From: Telmatactis stephensoni
Taxonomy: Eukaryota > Cnidaria > Anthozoa > Actiniaria > Isophelliidae
Reading direction: 5' to 3'
Assembly (NCBI GenBank): GCA_029948255.1
Contig: JALIZF010001691.1
Coordinates: 248,001 to 312,000 of the forward strand
Length of the DNA: 64,000 nucleotides
Part shown: piece after piece, positions 46,501 through 58,559 of the stretch
Position numbering within the stretch: position 1 is the stretch's first letter
Layout of the letters: each line of letters starts with the position of its first letter
The notes under the pieces: model-generated
Told to the model about the DNA's origin: nothing
What the model saw: the letters and a program-made list of their open reading frames with translations, nothing else
Databases searched by the model: none
Made by a program: the position numbers and the translations under genes

Positions 46501-48754
46501 TTCCTTGCACAAGGTCGATCAATATTTGCAAGGAAAATAATCAACAGATTTACTTTTACATAGACGCAGGATGTGTGGCATTTTTCACCGTTGAGTATTT
46601 AATACGACTTATTTCAGCTCCTAAACGTCTGGCATTTATACGCCAATTTATGAGCATTATTGATCTTCTAGCTATCATTCCTTTCTACTGTGACCTACTG
46701 GTAAGCTTGCTCTTTGGTGAGTCCGCTGGATCTGGCATCAATTTCCTGGAAATTTTACGAATTCTAAGAATTGTGAGGATTTTTAAGCTGTTAAAGAATT
46801 CGCGCAGGCTTCAGGTATTGGTGCATACGTTTAAAAGTTCGACAACTGAGCTGGGTCTGATTGTGGTGATTTATATGGTGCTAGTAACAGTGTTCTCTAG
46901 TGTTATATATTATGCTGAGATGCAAGATAATCCTAAGTATTCCAGCATTCCCGAGTCCATGTGGTACGCTGTAATCACCACTACAACAACCGGGTAAGTC
47001 AATCCCGCTATAGTCACTAAGATATACACAAGTACTCATAGGTATATCTCCAAAATGAGTGCAAATATGCAGTGCAAAAGCTCATCACACTAGAGCAAAA
47101 TCTCTTATTCTGATTGGTTGAAAACCTTTGTCAATAAGAGTTCTGACAAAAGTGCTGACGCGTTCTGTCGCACTCTCTCGTTCTGTTACCTGATTTTTCC
47201 ACCTTTTTTCACAAATAATTGTTGTAAAAAAACAAAAACAAATTACTCGCTGCGCTCATGGTTCCACTTGGGTTTTGAACATTTTGTGACGCCAAATCCA
47301 TTGTTAGTAATGAAAAACTGCTTGCGAATTTGTTACACGGTTTAGCGTGCGCACCGTGTGCCATTGATAGAGCAGATTTCGTATGAGTGTGAAACAGACC
47401 GCGCCGTACCGTGACCGTGTCAGTGCCGTGATGTCTAATTTTATAAAAACATTCGAAATTCCTGCCGTAACCGTGCCGTGACCGTGCGGTGTTGTTTTCA
47501 CAGTCATAGGAAATCTACTCTAGAAATGCGCTTGATCGTGCAATACGGAAAAGCATGGATCTTAAGATCCATGCAAAAAGCGAACCGAAATTGGTGGACT
47601 TTTTTCATGATGTTGTTCCTATACAATGAATAGTTTTTTTTACATAAAAAGTTGTGGAATACGCTATGTGGTTTTACTTGTCATTTTTGCAACACTAAAA
47701 TGACTTGTAACATACACACTTGTATTACACAATACTTTTCTGTTTTCTACCGTGCTACAATGAAGCTCAAAGTAAAGATACAATATAAGTAAATTCAAAG
47801 AAAAAATATAGAAGAAGTATTGCTTGGGGCTTCTGTGATCAAGACGCGCATAAGCCCATGAAATCTCGCGCATGCGCAGTCATTTTGCCGTGGTGTCATC
47901 ACTACCATTAGCACTAGTATTATAAACATGTAACCATACCCGACCACATTGAAGTCAAGTCAAGTTCTTACCATTTTTCATGACAGGTATGGTGACATCG
48001 TCCCCGAGACTGTTTTGGGCAAGTTAGTGGGATGTGCATGCTGTTTACTTGGTGTACTGATAGTAGCACTTCCAGTTCCTATTCTCCAAATAAGGGTAGG
48101 TATTGTTGCCATGACAATAATGTCTGTTTACTTGGTGTACTGATAGTAGCACTTCCAGTTCCTGTTCTCCAAATAAGGGTAGGTATTGTTGCCATGACAA
48201 CAATGTCTGTTTACTTGATAATTGGTGTACTGATAGTAGCACTTCCAGTTCCTATTCTCCAAATAAGGGTAGGTATTGTTGCCATGACAACGTCTGTTTA
48301 CTTGGTGTACTGATAGTAGCACTTTCAGTTCCTATTCTCCAAATAAGGGTAGGTATTGTTGCCATGACAATAATGTCTGTTTACTTGATAATTGGTGTAC
48401 TGATAGTAGCACTTTCAGTTCCTATTCTCCAAATAAGGGTAGGTATTGTTGCCATGACAATAATGTCTGTTTACTTGATAATTGGTGTACTGATAGTAGC
48501 ACTTCCAGTTCCTATTCTCCAAATAAGGGTAGGTATTGTTGCCATGACAACCATATTTGTTTATATATTGAACTAACTAGTTTCTCCATTTGTTTTTTAT
48601 AGTGAACACAACAAACCAGCATGATGTAGAAAGCAGTGCTGTGGCCGCATTTGCAGTGCTGACAGCTAAATCAAAGGTCGACTGTCAGCCAGGAATCTTC
48701 TACATATTGACCATCACTATATATCTACTTTATAACTACAGCAAGGTCTCTTAA
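43542..48754 (+). CDS. Kv channel (Shaker superfamily) with very long N-terminal extension
   Basis: Three exons (43542-46993, 47987-48099, 48603-48754) give 1,238 residues. Residues 1-~813 are Ser/Thr-, Lys- and Asp-rich disordered sequence, with a small duplication (GYSVQDSGYSVQDSGF). A T1 tetramerisation domain follows (about 816-910) with the zinc motif HX5CX20CC, as in Kv2/3/4 but not Shaker. S1 begins near 964. S4 is ILRILRIVRIFKLLKNSRR (about 1071-1090). The filter reads TTTTTGYGD, with Thr for the usual Val. S6 holds the PVP hinge (LIVALPVPILQ). The exon-2 donor used here (GT at 48100) keeps frame into a 50-residue tail ending at TAA 48754; using GT at 48096 instead gives an immediate TGA. 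The subfamily is uncertain. It conducts K+ across the plasma membrane on depolarisation (family knowledge). AATAAA is at 49027-49032. Convergent with the second Kv gene. Confidence 0.9.
46994..47986. other. intron 1 of the first Kv gene
   Basis: Splits the GYG filter codon. It holds a dispersed repeat related to 3.79 kb (47107-47170) and GC-richer 'CCGTGACCGTG' units at 47395-47500. The latter are related inversely to 49680-49790. The 47.82-47.90 kb repeat is shared with 34.5 kb. Confidence 0.5.
48040..48560 (+). repeat. six tandem copies of the S6 exon end plus 5' splice site
   Basis: Units of 83-90 bp run from 'CTGTTTACTTGGTGTACTGA', 'TAGTAGCACTTCCAGTTCCT', 'ATTCTCCAAATAAGG' to the donor 'GTAGGTATTGTTGCCATGAC'. 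They encode (I)GVLIVALPVPILQIR. Unit 1 is the true exon end; units 2-6 lie in the following intron. Three units carry an extra 'ATAATT', and two have ALSVP instead of ALPVP. Read-through of unit 1 stops at 48143. Confidence 0.93.
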
Positions 48755-49368
48755 CTAAAGTATTGTCAGTGATAATACCAAATGGAATTCAGTCTACTTT
48801 GGATTTCATGCTAGAAGGAGTGTTCTTTCCTCGACCACACCCAAACTAGAGGTGCAAGTTCTGTCACTGTCCTAACTTTATATTTTCTCCTGACGCTAAC
48901 CTGATTTGATTGAATCTAGCAGAAACCAACGCCAGTATATCTCCAAGATCCTCAAATCTGGACCCAATATTAAATGCCTTTCCCTAAGAAACTTTCCTTC
49001 AACTCCAGAGTGATGAAGGAAGAAATAATAAAGTTAAAGAACAAAGAATAATGAACTGTTTACAGACAGAGTAATATTCGATTGAAGAGATGGGTAACCG
49101 AAACGCTATAATAGCGTTCACTCGGGCTACGCAGATTTGATTTGATAATCGGTCTACCACGTGCACAGGTCGGTAGCCCGGGAAAACTATTTTTCCATAA
49201 AACCTGTTAGGAAGTGCATGAGAAAAACTCATGAAGTTTTGTCGAAACGTTTTTCATCTATTATAACACAATGTAAATAAATCAGTCTATTTACATCTCG
49301 TTCTTATTCATCTGACTCTATAAATATTTATTAGTGATAATTGCCACTACGTAATTTATGCATAACAC

Positions 49369-49552
49369 GTTACCATAGTAACATATTTTTCTCGTTGCCT
49401 TAGTAACACAACCGTTGATAAGCCATTGCTATAGTAACAATTTGTCCATATTACCATAGTAACGGTAGTGCATACCCGTTACCATTGCAACTGTTTGTGT
49501 AAGCAACTTACTACAGTAACGTATTACGTATGAAAGAGATTACCATAGCAAT
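49369..49552. repeat. about 28-bp minisatellite with RFX X-box core, seven units
   Basis: GTTACCATAGTAAC-like motifs begin at 49369, 49394, 49424, 49450, 49478, 49507 and 49539. Examples are GTTACCATAGTAAC, GTTGCCTTAGTAAC, GTTACCATTGCAAC and ATTACCATAGCAAT. Only the core is conserved between units. The core matches the RFX-family X-box. It lies between the two convergent Kv genes. Confidence 0.8.
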
Positions 49553-49685
49553 ACAAGGAATTTCTTCAGCTTCATGAATGTTTATGCATGTTTCCTTATA
49601 GGTCGGGAAGGCTAAACAAACATTGTGATATTGCGCACAAGGCCTTGCTATTTTTTGCCTTGTAAACCAATGAAAAGGGTACAGT

Positions 49686-49780
49686 TACGGCATGGTTACC
49701 GCATGGTTACCGCATGGTTACCGCATGGTTACGGCATGGTTACCGCATGGTTACGGCATGGTTACCGCATGGTTACGGCA
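49686..49780. repeat. 11-bp tandem repeat, about 8.5 copies
   Basis: Unit GCATGGTTACC/G. Frames through it (HGYRMVTAWL) are artefacts. The right flank 'GGCAGGAATTTTGAACG' is inversely similar to about 47450-47470. Confidence 0.9.
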
Positions 49781-49889
49781 GGAATTTTGAACGATTTTAC
49801 AGACATCACCACAGCACTGACATGGTTACTGCACGGCGTGGTCCGCTTTACACGTATACGGAAACGTTTGTGTCATACATACGTATATT

Positions 49890-50690
49890 GAAGATGACTT
49901 AATATTAATATTATATGAGGCCATTTGCATTAACAGGTCAGGGGAGATAGGGTCACGTGATCTGTTAGCGCAAATGGTCTATTACGTTTAAAACATCCCA
50001 TTATTAGTACCGGAAAATTATACCATTTCTTCAGCGTCATTTGTAATATCGTCCTAATGTTACCTGAGACACAGACCCTCTTGGCATAGTTACGTTACGC
50101 AACGCCTACGCAGCCCTTCCTAGGATCGTCAAATTACGCAGCGTAACGCAAAGGTCCGTCAAGAAACTCATCTCTCCCGTTATTAAAGCAGGAGACTAAT
50201 ACAAAACATGTGTCTCTACTTAGAAGATACTTAACTCTTGAAATGTATCAATCATTATTACATTAATTAACGTTCAACAAAACTCATGTATCTCATGTAT
50301 CTCATGTATCTCATGTATCTTGTTTCTTTGAATAATATCCTCTTGACAACAGTCTAGAAAACATTTTAGTACAAAAACATCTATGACAACACTGTTAGTA
50401 TTTGGATGGTGCGCGCAAGGAAAAAGAGTCCTTAACTCGAAAGCGGTAGAAGACACGTTCTGCATGTTATTTCTCCGTACTGGTTTACACCGTTCTGCAC
50501 TGACCACCCTTCCACACGGGCATCAGATATTCATAAGCAATACTAGGCTATATACGTAGAAGCTCGACGTGTGACGCCAGGAACGAAGAACTGTGTCATT
50601 AAACAGACACGTGGCATGGCCACACCCCTAAGTTTGATCTTGCTCCTTTGTTCGCCATTTCTGTGACAACTTATCAAATCATTGAGCATT
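49890..50690. other. region between the two convergent Kv genes
   Basis: No gene recognised. A 9-bp repeat (TCTCATGTA, four copies) lies at 50282-50320. The 3' UTR of the second Kv gene must lie here, but I could not fix its polyadenylation signal. Confidence 0.4.
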
Positions 50691-53600
50691 TCATTCTTTT
50701 GTTAGTGCTTCGTCAACTTCGTCCAACAGTCCCATTTGAAGATTTGCCTAAAAAAAATAGAAATGATTATAGATATTTACACAGGCAGGAAGGCAATTCA
50801 AATAGACAGGAATTCTTAGTCATAGTGAGACTATCAAACACACAGGAAGCCCAGCATACCTTTTTCTGTATAATAGGAACAGGTAAAGCAATCATAAGAA
50901 CACCAACAATGCACCCGACACTTCCAACTAATTTACCAAACGAAGTACTGGGCACGCAATCTCCATAGCTACAAAACACAACAAACAAAAATAGATTTCA
51001 TTATAACCGGTTATAATTATCAACAGGAATGCATGAGCAGGGGACTGGGAACCACGTGACGTGTAGAATTGTCGCGCTTTAGGACTATTTTTAGATCATC
51101 AGCGAGCATGCGCAGTCTCCAAAGCACACAATAATAGCTGAAAGTACCTTTACAATGGCTGTTAAACGTATATAAATTAATACTACAAACAGGTTAATAG
51201 GGTCCATGTATAGTTACAACAATATAACAGTATCCCAAAGGCATTGTTTTCCGCACTATTCAGTAACTCGTGCGCGCGCGAGCACGTTCGGGTTTTTAAT
51301 ATGGCGGCTCTTTTGGAGTATATAACTAACTAAAACCAAAAAATGACTTTAAATCATTCTAAAAAAGTAAGAAAATACTGATAAAGGACGTTTTTGAAAA
51401 ACACAGACGTAAAGGATTTTTCGTAGAAATTCGTCCCAGTCTTCACGCGCAAAAACACCAAATGTAGGCGCTGAACGGTGACCTCCTTTTGTATTCCCGT
51501 CCATAATTTTCATCTCATATGTTTTCTAGTATATATCAAAGAATAAAAAAATCAAAAAAGGAAATCTAAAAAATAAAAACGTCTTTGAAACAGACAAATT
51601 TTTCAATGAAACTGCATGTTGTCACAACGAAATCGTATAATTCAAACATCGGAGAGAGTCTGACCGGGTGTTTAGAAGTAGAAATGCTTTACTGCGAAAA
51701 CACTTGCATCGCGACCAACAGTGAATTCAAACTTTTAGTTGGATTTTGGGTTTTTCTGATCCGCCATTCATGTGAAGGGGCGGAGCTTATGCAAATGGCC
51801 TCAAGGCAACCCAAGGCAGATGGCAAACGTGGATCGAGGTCGAAGACAAAAGCTCCGCCACCTTCCCATGACTGGCGGATCAAAAATACCCAACTGAAAG
51901 CTTAAAGTTGTCGGTCGCGATAAAAGCGTTTTCAAAGTAATCTGATCCATATTGTTATATTATCAATATTTCGTTGATGAAATTGGACTACATTTATTTC
52001 GATCTGTGCTAAGGCAGAAAATCAATATGAAATCGTAAATTGCCATAAATTCCATCCGTTGTAACGCAAAAGCGAGCACGGTGACCCCCTCTTTTTTCTG
52101 AACTTTTTGAAAGTCCCATGTATAATGTGCAGAGTTGAAAAGAATTCTTGATTGTTTTCCTTTTTCAATGGAATTAATCACCCTGAAACACTTTTTACAA
52201 TAGCAATCATAATTATCAGTTAATCATTTATAGCTCAATATAGTTGTGGTGAAAAGAAAAACCTTTACCCGCTGGGTTTTGGGTCATGAGGTTCCTATAC
52301 CAACCACTGATTTAAAACTGCCGATGGCGCGAAGGCCTCTGGGGGCGTTCCTCAGGGAAATCTTCTAGACTGAGTCAACACTAGTGAAAACTGTCTGTGC
52401 ATTCTCGTAGTCACGTCTTCGTGCTTTCGTAAACTTATGCAAATTTCTCTTTTACGCTTGCCTTCAACAATGGTTTTCACAAAATATCAAAACGTAAGGT
52501 CAATTCTGGAAACTTTGGGCCAGTGTTCACATAATGTCTTCATTATTAATGCAAAATCTTTGTCTCACAAAAGTACACAAAATAAATTTTATGTATACAC
52601 CGAGAACACGAGCATTTTATTCAAAGCTAAAACTCACACATTTCTTAAGAAAACATCGTAATATGCACGCATGCGCAGACGTTTTTCACTAGTGTCTAGT
52701 GAGCGATAAAAGTTGAAGTAGAAGTATTATACGCAGACTCAACCATTCACAGCGCTTTTATATGTTTACAAAACACAACTCATGGAAGGATCCAGGATAA
52801 GAAAAATTGTGAGATGAAATTTATGGAATAAAAATGGAAAGAGATCACCGTTCATTTTCTGCGCGTACATTTTCTGCGTGGAGACTGGTGCGAGTTTTCT
52901 TTTTGGCTTCAGGAGGGCTTGCAGCGTTTTACAGAAATTGAACACGTAAGTGAGTATGTTGCACAGTTGCGCTCCTAAGATTTTTCATGAATAAATCAAT
53001 GTATTTGTGGAAGAGAGAAGCGCTGGCAACTATCAGACCGAAATTGTTAATTTATTCGCATATTTTTGTCTTGTCATCCTCCAATTACCACTTAGATAAG
53101 AGAGATAAGAAAATCCTCCGATACTGATTGGATGATTGCTCTTTCAAAAAAATGCGAATACATTATAGCTGGTCATGCTTTTGGGCTTTGCGCTGCAACT
53201 ACTTAAGGTGGCTCAAGTCTCACCCTGTGGTTGTCATGGTGATAACAGAATACCACATAGCAGCTGGAATGCTGTTAAAGAAGTCACCAGGTCCATCTTT
53301 TTCAATGTAATATAAAAGACTTGATATTAAAACCACTCCAAGAGATAAACTGAACACGATAAAACCCAACTCGGAGGCTGAGCGTCGTATAGCAAACAGT
53401 AAACTTCTTAAACGACTGCTGTGTCTTGTGAATTTAAGGACTCGAAATACACGTAATACGCGTAGAAGAACTAAAGCACCTAGACTGTCCACCGACAATT
53501 GAAAGATTTCTAGGATAATGCCCAAATAGTAGGGAAGAATGGAGACTAAATCGACTATACTCATGAAGCCCTTGATGAATTCCCATCTGTTTGGTGCTGT

Positions 53601-56600
53601 TGTTAGTCTCACAAGATACTCAAATGTAAAAACACCAACGCATATGCTTTCTAACACAAAAAATACGTTTTCCTTGGATCGAATGTAATCTCGAAGTTCT
53701 TTACAAGCAGTGCTCTCCAATGCTGATTCAATGGTCCATTTAAAGTGCGCCGACTCATTGACTGGTTTGTTACAGAGCATGGCATGTTGAACGCTGCATA
53801 TAAGATTATCATCGCATGGTGGTGGAACTGTTTCCACTACAGTGCAAGCAATGCTCAACGCTATCATTAACCCTGATATATAATACCAGACTCCACCAAC
53901 TACTGACTTCTCTGGATTGTCAAACACATTCCATATTTTTTTCATCAAACTTTCTTTGACTGGTATAGCATCCTCGCCAGTTTCTTGAAGATTAAATACT
54001 TTGTTAATGTTAATGGTCTTTGGTTGTCGATAGTCGTCCCAGCAGCAATTGTCTACTTCGTTTATTGAGATCCTGAAAAATGACAGTTCATCACGAAACT
54101 CCTCTGCGCAGTAGTCAATTGAATAATGGAGGCGACCAATTCTGAAAGTAAGCAAATAATGTGGACATCATTCATGCTGATATATACTGAGAATAATATT
54201 GCATTGCTTGGGGCATATACTTCCGTAATTGGAGAACAATTATAGTGGAAACCACTGGCAATAATATACAATTAGCAAAACTGCGTGATTTATCGCTTGC
54301 GCGTTGTTGTTCAAAAGGTGTGACGCTAGCTTCTAACTAGTCAACGAGAAATCAAAGTCTGTAAATAAAGGGTGCTTGCGCACAAGGATTTCAGAAGGTT
54401 TTGTGAACGACAGGCACGGCCCGTTGAGCTTTGTTTTCATATATGATCACTATATATACTATTGATAAAAATGCGCTCAGGGATCGCACTAGGGTTGGCA
54501 GCGATCGTGCAGATACATTACGAGATCGAAGCGTTTCCATATATGATCGATGCAATCACTACAAACAATGAACACATTTTTCCGCGATCGTAGCTAACAT
54601 ATAGGTTCTTTACACATTTAGACCATGTTCTAAACGTTTTTACCGACTAAATATGCGTACGTCACCAATGTGATAACTGTGTTGAATACATATTGACACT
54701 TAAATAAAGTCACTGTTAGTACTGTTTATTGCGTGTCACCAGATGTTATCACTTAAAGGGAAAGGAAGCTGCAAGACAGTTTCCTAAATAGAAATATATA
54801 TCTTCTAGCGCTTACGCCCTGACTGGAGACACTATATTCTTACACATACACACACACACTACCACTATATTCTAGTTTTCTACATGCATACAACTCTATA
54901 GATCTCACCTCACTCTTTCGTTTTGTTGTTGTTGTTTTGTTTGTTTGTTTGTCATTTTCGTGCTTAACTGGTGTAAATTGGTGTGTAAAATAGGAGTGGT
55001 TTGAAACATTTTTGTGTCTAAAATCTTTTTGTTTGAATTGCATGGTATCGAGAAATTACCAACGTAGACGTAGTCCAATTAGAAAACCCCAGGACGTCGA
55101 CAGGGCGTTTAGATGCTGATTAGTTTTAAACTTCAAACTGGTCATTTAAAATGGCGATGCGTAAAAATAAATTGAAGCAGGAGTCCACGTTTCGGCTGGT
55201 TACTGAGTCATTAATAGGCGTTGATTTTAATTTACAAACCATGTGTTTCTCAGAACTCTGTCATGGAGACTAAACATCCGTCTATTTTGTTTTTCTACAG
55301 AAATGAATTCAACCCGCAGAATCAATTTGTTTTACCGGCAAGAAAAGTGTCGACAACATGCTGTGCTGAAATAATTTTCCAAGTAGCCGCTTCAAGTGCA
55401 TCTGTCTAACTTTCAAGTTTCTAAACTCATACTGAATGTTTTGGGGAAAAATCAACTTAGCTGATTGAAATTGTATGATGTACTAAATTCCAATTTCCTA
55501 GATTAGATATTTCAATGCTTTCTTGTTGTAATTCCTGATTTTATACCTTGAATATTTAATATAACCAATATTTGAACTATAATAATTACTCAAGCCACTA
55601 GATAAATTTTAACTAGATTGGTAAGCTTCCTGAATTCTCTCTTGACGTATAAAATCAATTTTCTTCAACGGTAGAGGAAGTTTAAGTAGTAATCCAGATT
55701 ATTGTGTAGGAGGTTAATTACTTGTAAATATGCAGGTGAAATATGAAAATCCTAAAAGCAATAACTTATCATTGAATAAAGTGACTTAGTAACGACTTGA
55801 CCAATACAAATTTCTCAGTCCAAATTTTTTTTTTTGAAGTTTGTCAATTTGAATTTAAAACTCAACAATTATTTTTGCTATTATGTTTTGTTTTATATCA
55901 GAACTACGAAAAAGCACATCTCAACTCAAAATTTATATCCCAAAATATTACCGCAAACAAAACAAATATCAAAATTTGGCAGCTGGATACTCGGTCTTCA
56001 ATGTGAGATTCAGATCTCTGACCGTCGAGTTGCCAGTTAGAATGGATAAAACAGCTTGTAGAACTACGATTTACATGTTGAAATGGTTGTTGTCGGTTGA
56101 CAGACGTCGGTGAAGCGATTATTGAATGTCGGCACTTGTTCTGTTTACAGTTAGGTTCACTTTAATATTATGAGTTTCTCAAGAAATCTAAATACCAGCT
56201 AAAGCCATTTACGAAGAATCGTGACATCTATGATAAGCTAGATCACTTATATATTATAATAGTAGAATCTTGGTTAAACATTTGTTTCGCGGGGTTCAAG
56301 ACAATATATGAAAGTTTAGATACAAGTTGTGGGAGTCTGAAGGTGAGAAAAGTCCAAAATAAGACAGCCCCCTTACAAGCTTTAAGCCAACATAATTAAG
56401 GAACAAAATCGGAAAGTCTTACCTGTAATAATTTAAGATATGTCTAAACATGGATGGGTCTCGATCAAATGTGTACATATTCGTTTGTGGATTAAAGTAC
56501 AATTCTTTTTCATTGCTCCCCAACAGCGTTGATGGGTGATTTCTTAGATTGTCTTCCCATGTCTCAAATACACGGCCACCAACTTTTATCAACACCCGTT

Positions 56601-56706
56601 TCCTTAGATTGGATGGTTGGCTTAGGAATTCCTTGCTATCCTGCGAGGTCCTTGACATAAATCTTGGTCTTCTTTCTGTAGTATTTTCTGTTCTCTTGTC
56701 TTTCAT
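50691..56706 (-). CDS. Kv channel with zinc-type T1 domain, Shal/Kv4-like
   Basis: Four minus-strand exons (56423-56706, 53224-54141, 50860-50968, 50691-50747) give 455 residues. The T1 domain ([35 protein letters not shown]) has a perfect HX5CX20CC zinc motif followed by WDDY, closest to Kv4/Shal. S1-S2 has a long Cys-containing loop. S4 is [21 protein letters not shown]. The filter is TMTTTGYGD, with Thr where Val is usual. S6 reads [15 protein letters not shown] with the PVP hinge. The last exon supplies [18 protein letters not shown] and a stop, so the cytoplasmic tail is far shorter than in typical Kv4. Introns split T1, the filter codon and the end of S6; the last two positions match the neighbouring plus-strand Kv gene, which supports common descent. 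Function: voltage-gated K+ conductance at the plasma membrane. Confidence 0.92.
50969..53223. other. intron 2 of the second Kv gene
   Basis: A 2.25-kb intron splitting the filter codon. Apart from the foldback at 51.69-51.94 kb I see only AT-rich sequence and no further exon. Confidence 0.55.
51690..51940. mobile_element. foldback element in Kv intron
   Basis: Imperfect inverted arms of about 95 nt: 'GCGAAAACACTT...TCGCGACCAAC...TAGTTGGATTTTGGGT...GATCCGCCA...GGCGGAGCTT' pairs with its complement ending 'GGTCGCGATAAAAGCGTTTTC'. Frames across it are not genes. Confidence 0.75.
54142..56422. other. intron 1 of the second Kv gene
   Basis: A 2.3-kb intron. It contains 'GATCG' rich foldback-like sequence at about 54475-54600 and a CA-repeat at 54843-54860. 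A phrase at about 56005-56035 ('CAGATCTCTGACCGTCGA') recurs near 60360 ('CAGATCTCCGACCGTCAA'). No exon recognised. Confidence 0.5.
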
Positions 56707-58020
56707 TCTGGCTGGGTTATTTCCTTTAAATCAAAGAATCACTTTTTAATTCCATGTGATGCAGAACTAAGTCACTTGTGTTCTTTCAAAAGAAAGTTTT
56801 TGATACACTGTACAAAACTGTGGCATAAAGACCAAGAAAGCGCTAATGAATAAGAAATCATTTACGGCCAATCGCTATTGTCAACCACAAATGTGTCGTC
56901 GAGTGTCCCACCGAAGCTTGTTTTGTTCATCGATGTTAAAAATTACATGTAAGTATTGTGCGGCAAAATGGAAGCTTGAGTACGCGCTAGAATAAACTAA
57001 GATCAATTTATGATAAGTTGAAATGAGTCTCAGCAGGGATCAAGAGAAAAACAATTCAACTCTTTTGTCTACTTTGACATTTCTTGACGACTCAAAACAA
57101 CTTTCATTTTGCCAGTACGTAGAGTTCTCATCGAGAAATACACCGACTTACCAATACCTCAGTAGAAAACAGGGAGGCCTAATTTGTGGGGAGTTTGCCC
57201 ACATGAGCGATACACAAACCACCGCCACTTTTAATTTGCGGCTTTTGTTTCCCAAACAGCAGAAAATATAAATAACTGAACTAGACCACCAGCTCAGGGC
57301 TGTCAAACAGTGTACAATACTAATATAAAATAACTATAATTCAGGCGTAGAATAATGTGTCAAAAGTCTAGATAAATATAAAGTAATTAGGTGATCTGGT
57401 CACGTGACGCTTCTCTGCCCAGTCCCTCACACAACCATTGTGTCGGGTCCTATCAAATCAGTGTTATTTTAGACCAAAACTCCAATAATTTATCGTCTTT
57501 CAATAATGCATTTTCCTTGTTATTTGCTACTCAGTAGTATATTTAATCACTGTTAACAAAAGTGCCAAAACAACTCACGAAAACTCTCAGCTGCCAGTTA
57601 TTTTAGAACTGAGCTTCAATTTGAACCACCACTGGCTTGAAGACATCTTGAATTAGATTGAGAGCAATTTCAACGTAATAATATTGTGTCCATTTAAACA
57701 CTTCATCACAAAACTTGAAAATCAATCCGGAATTTTATCATGATCTTTTCGCTTTACTGCATGGTATTATCAGATTGACTTACTCGGTTTTCGATTTCGT
57801 TACTGAGCTCCATTACCCTTTCAAGCTCAGTCCTAAGTAAGTAATCTGGAAATGTCGTTTCGAGTTTGACAAATTAAATTTATACTTTACTGTTAAATAT
57901 GAGAATTAAGTCTTTTCCTCATCCATTCCACATTGAAGTGTTACTTTTTTACAAAATTATAGAAATACTGTGCTATATTAATTTGCCCTGTTTTTCCTCG
58001 CGAATGTGCTCCAACGATAT
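56707..58020. other. 5' region of the second Kv gene
   Basis: Presumed promoter and 5' UTR of the minus-strand Kv gene; no gene or repeat recognised. Short open frames here show no domain. Confidence 0.35.
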
Positions 58021-58026
58021 ATAGCA

Positions 58027-58027
58027 C

Positions 58028-58092
<65 letters not shown>

Positions 58093-58109
58093 TAATAATA
58101 ATAATGATG

Positions 58110-58180
<71 letters not shown>

Positions 58181-58181
58181 T
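58027..58181. repeat. (AAT)n trinucleotide microsatellite
   Basis: About 150 bp of AAT with three GAT interruptions; a shorter AAT tract follows at 58344-58364. The poly-Tyr minus-strand frame is an artefact. Confidence 0.95.
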
Positions 58182-58559
58182 CAGAGGACAGCGTTGCTTG
58201 GTACAGCTAGAATTTTGAGACAGGTGATAGAGATCACCTAAGGAAATGAAAGGCAGATAGGTATTCTTTGACAGTTTGTTACTGTCCAATGCCTATGAAA
58301 TACCAGCAGAAAGATCATAAGCTGTGAATAATATTTATTTTTCAATAATAATAATAATAATAATAGCCTTTATTGATCCTTAAAACAATCGTTAAGGTTT
58401 ACAAAGAAAAGAGAATAAAACTAACTAATCTATCTACTAAAATTACGTAAAAATATAAAATATAGAATGTCTTGAAGCTAGCATATATATACCTTATTGT
58501 CTAAAAAAGACATCTATTTATAAAACAGTTTTTAAAAACAACGAATAATAGAATAGAAT

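Noticed and set aside
48128..48322. Cys/Asn-rich minus-strand frames in the Kv intron
   Set aside because: Antisense shadows of the S6 repeat array.
57978..58289. Poly-Tyr frame
   Set aside because: Translation of the (AAT)n tract.
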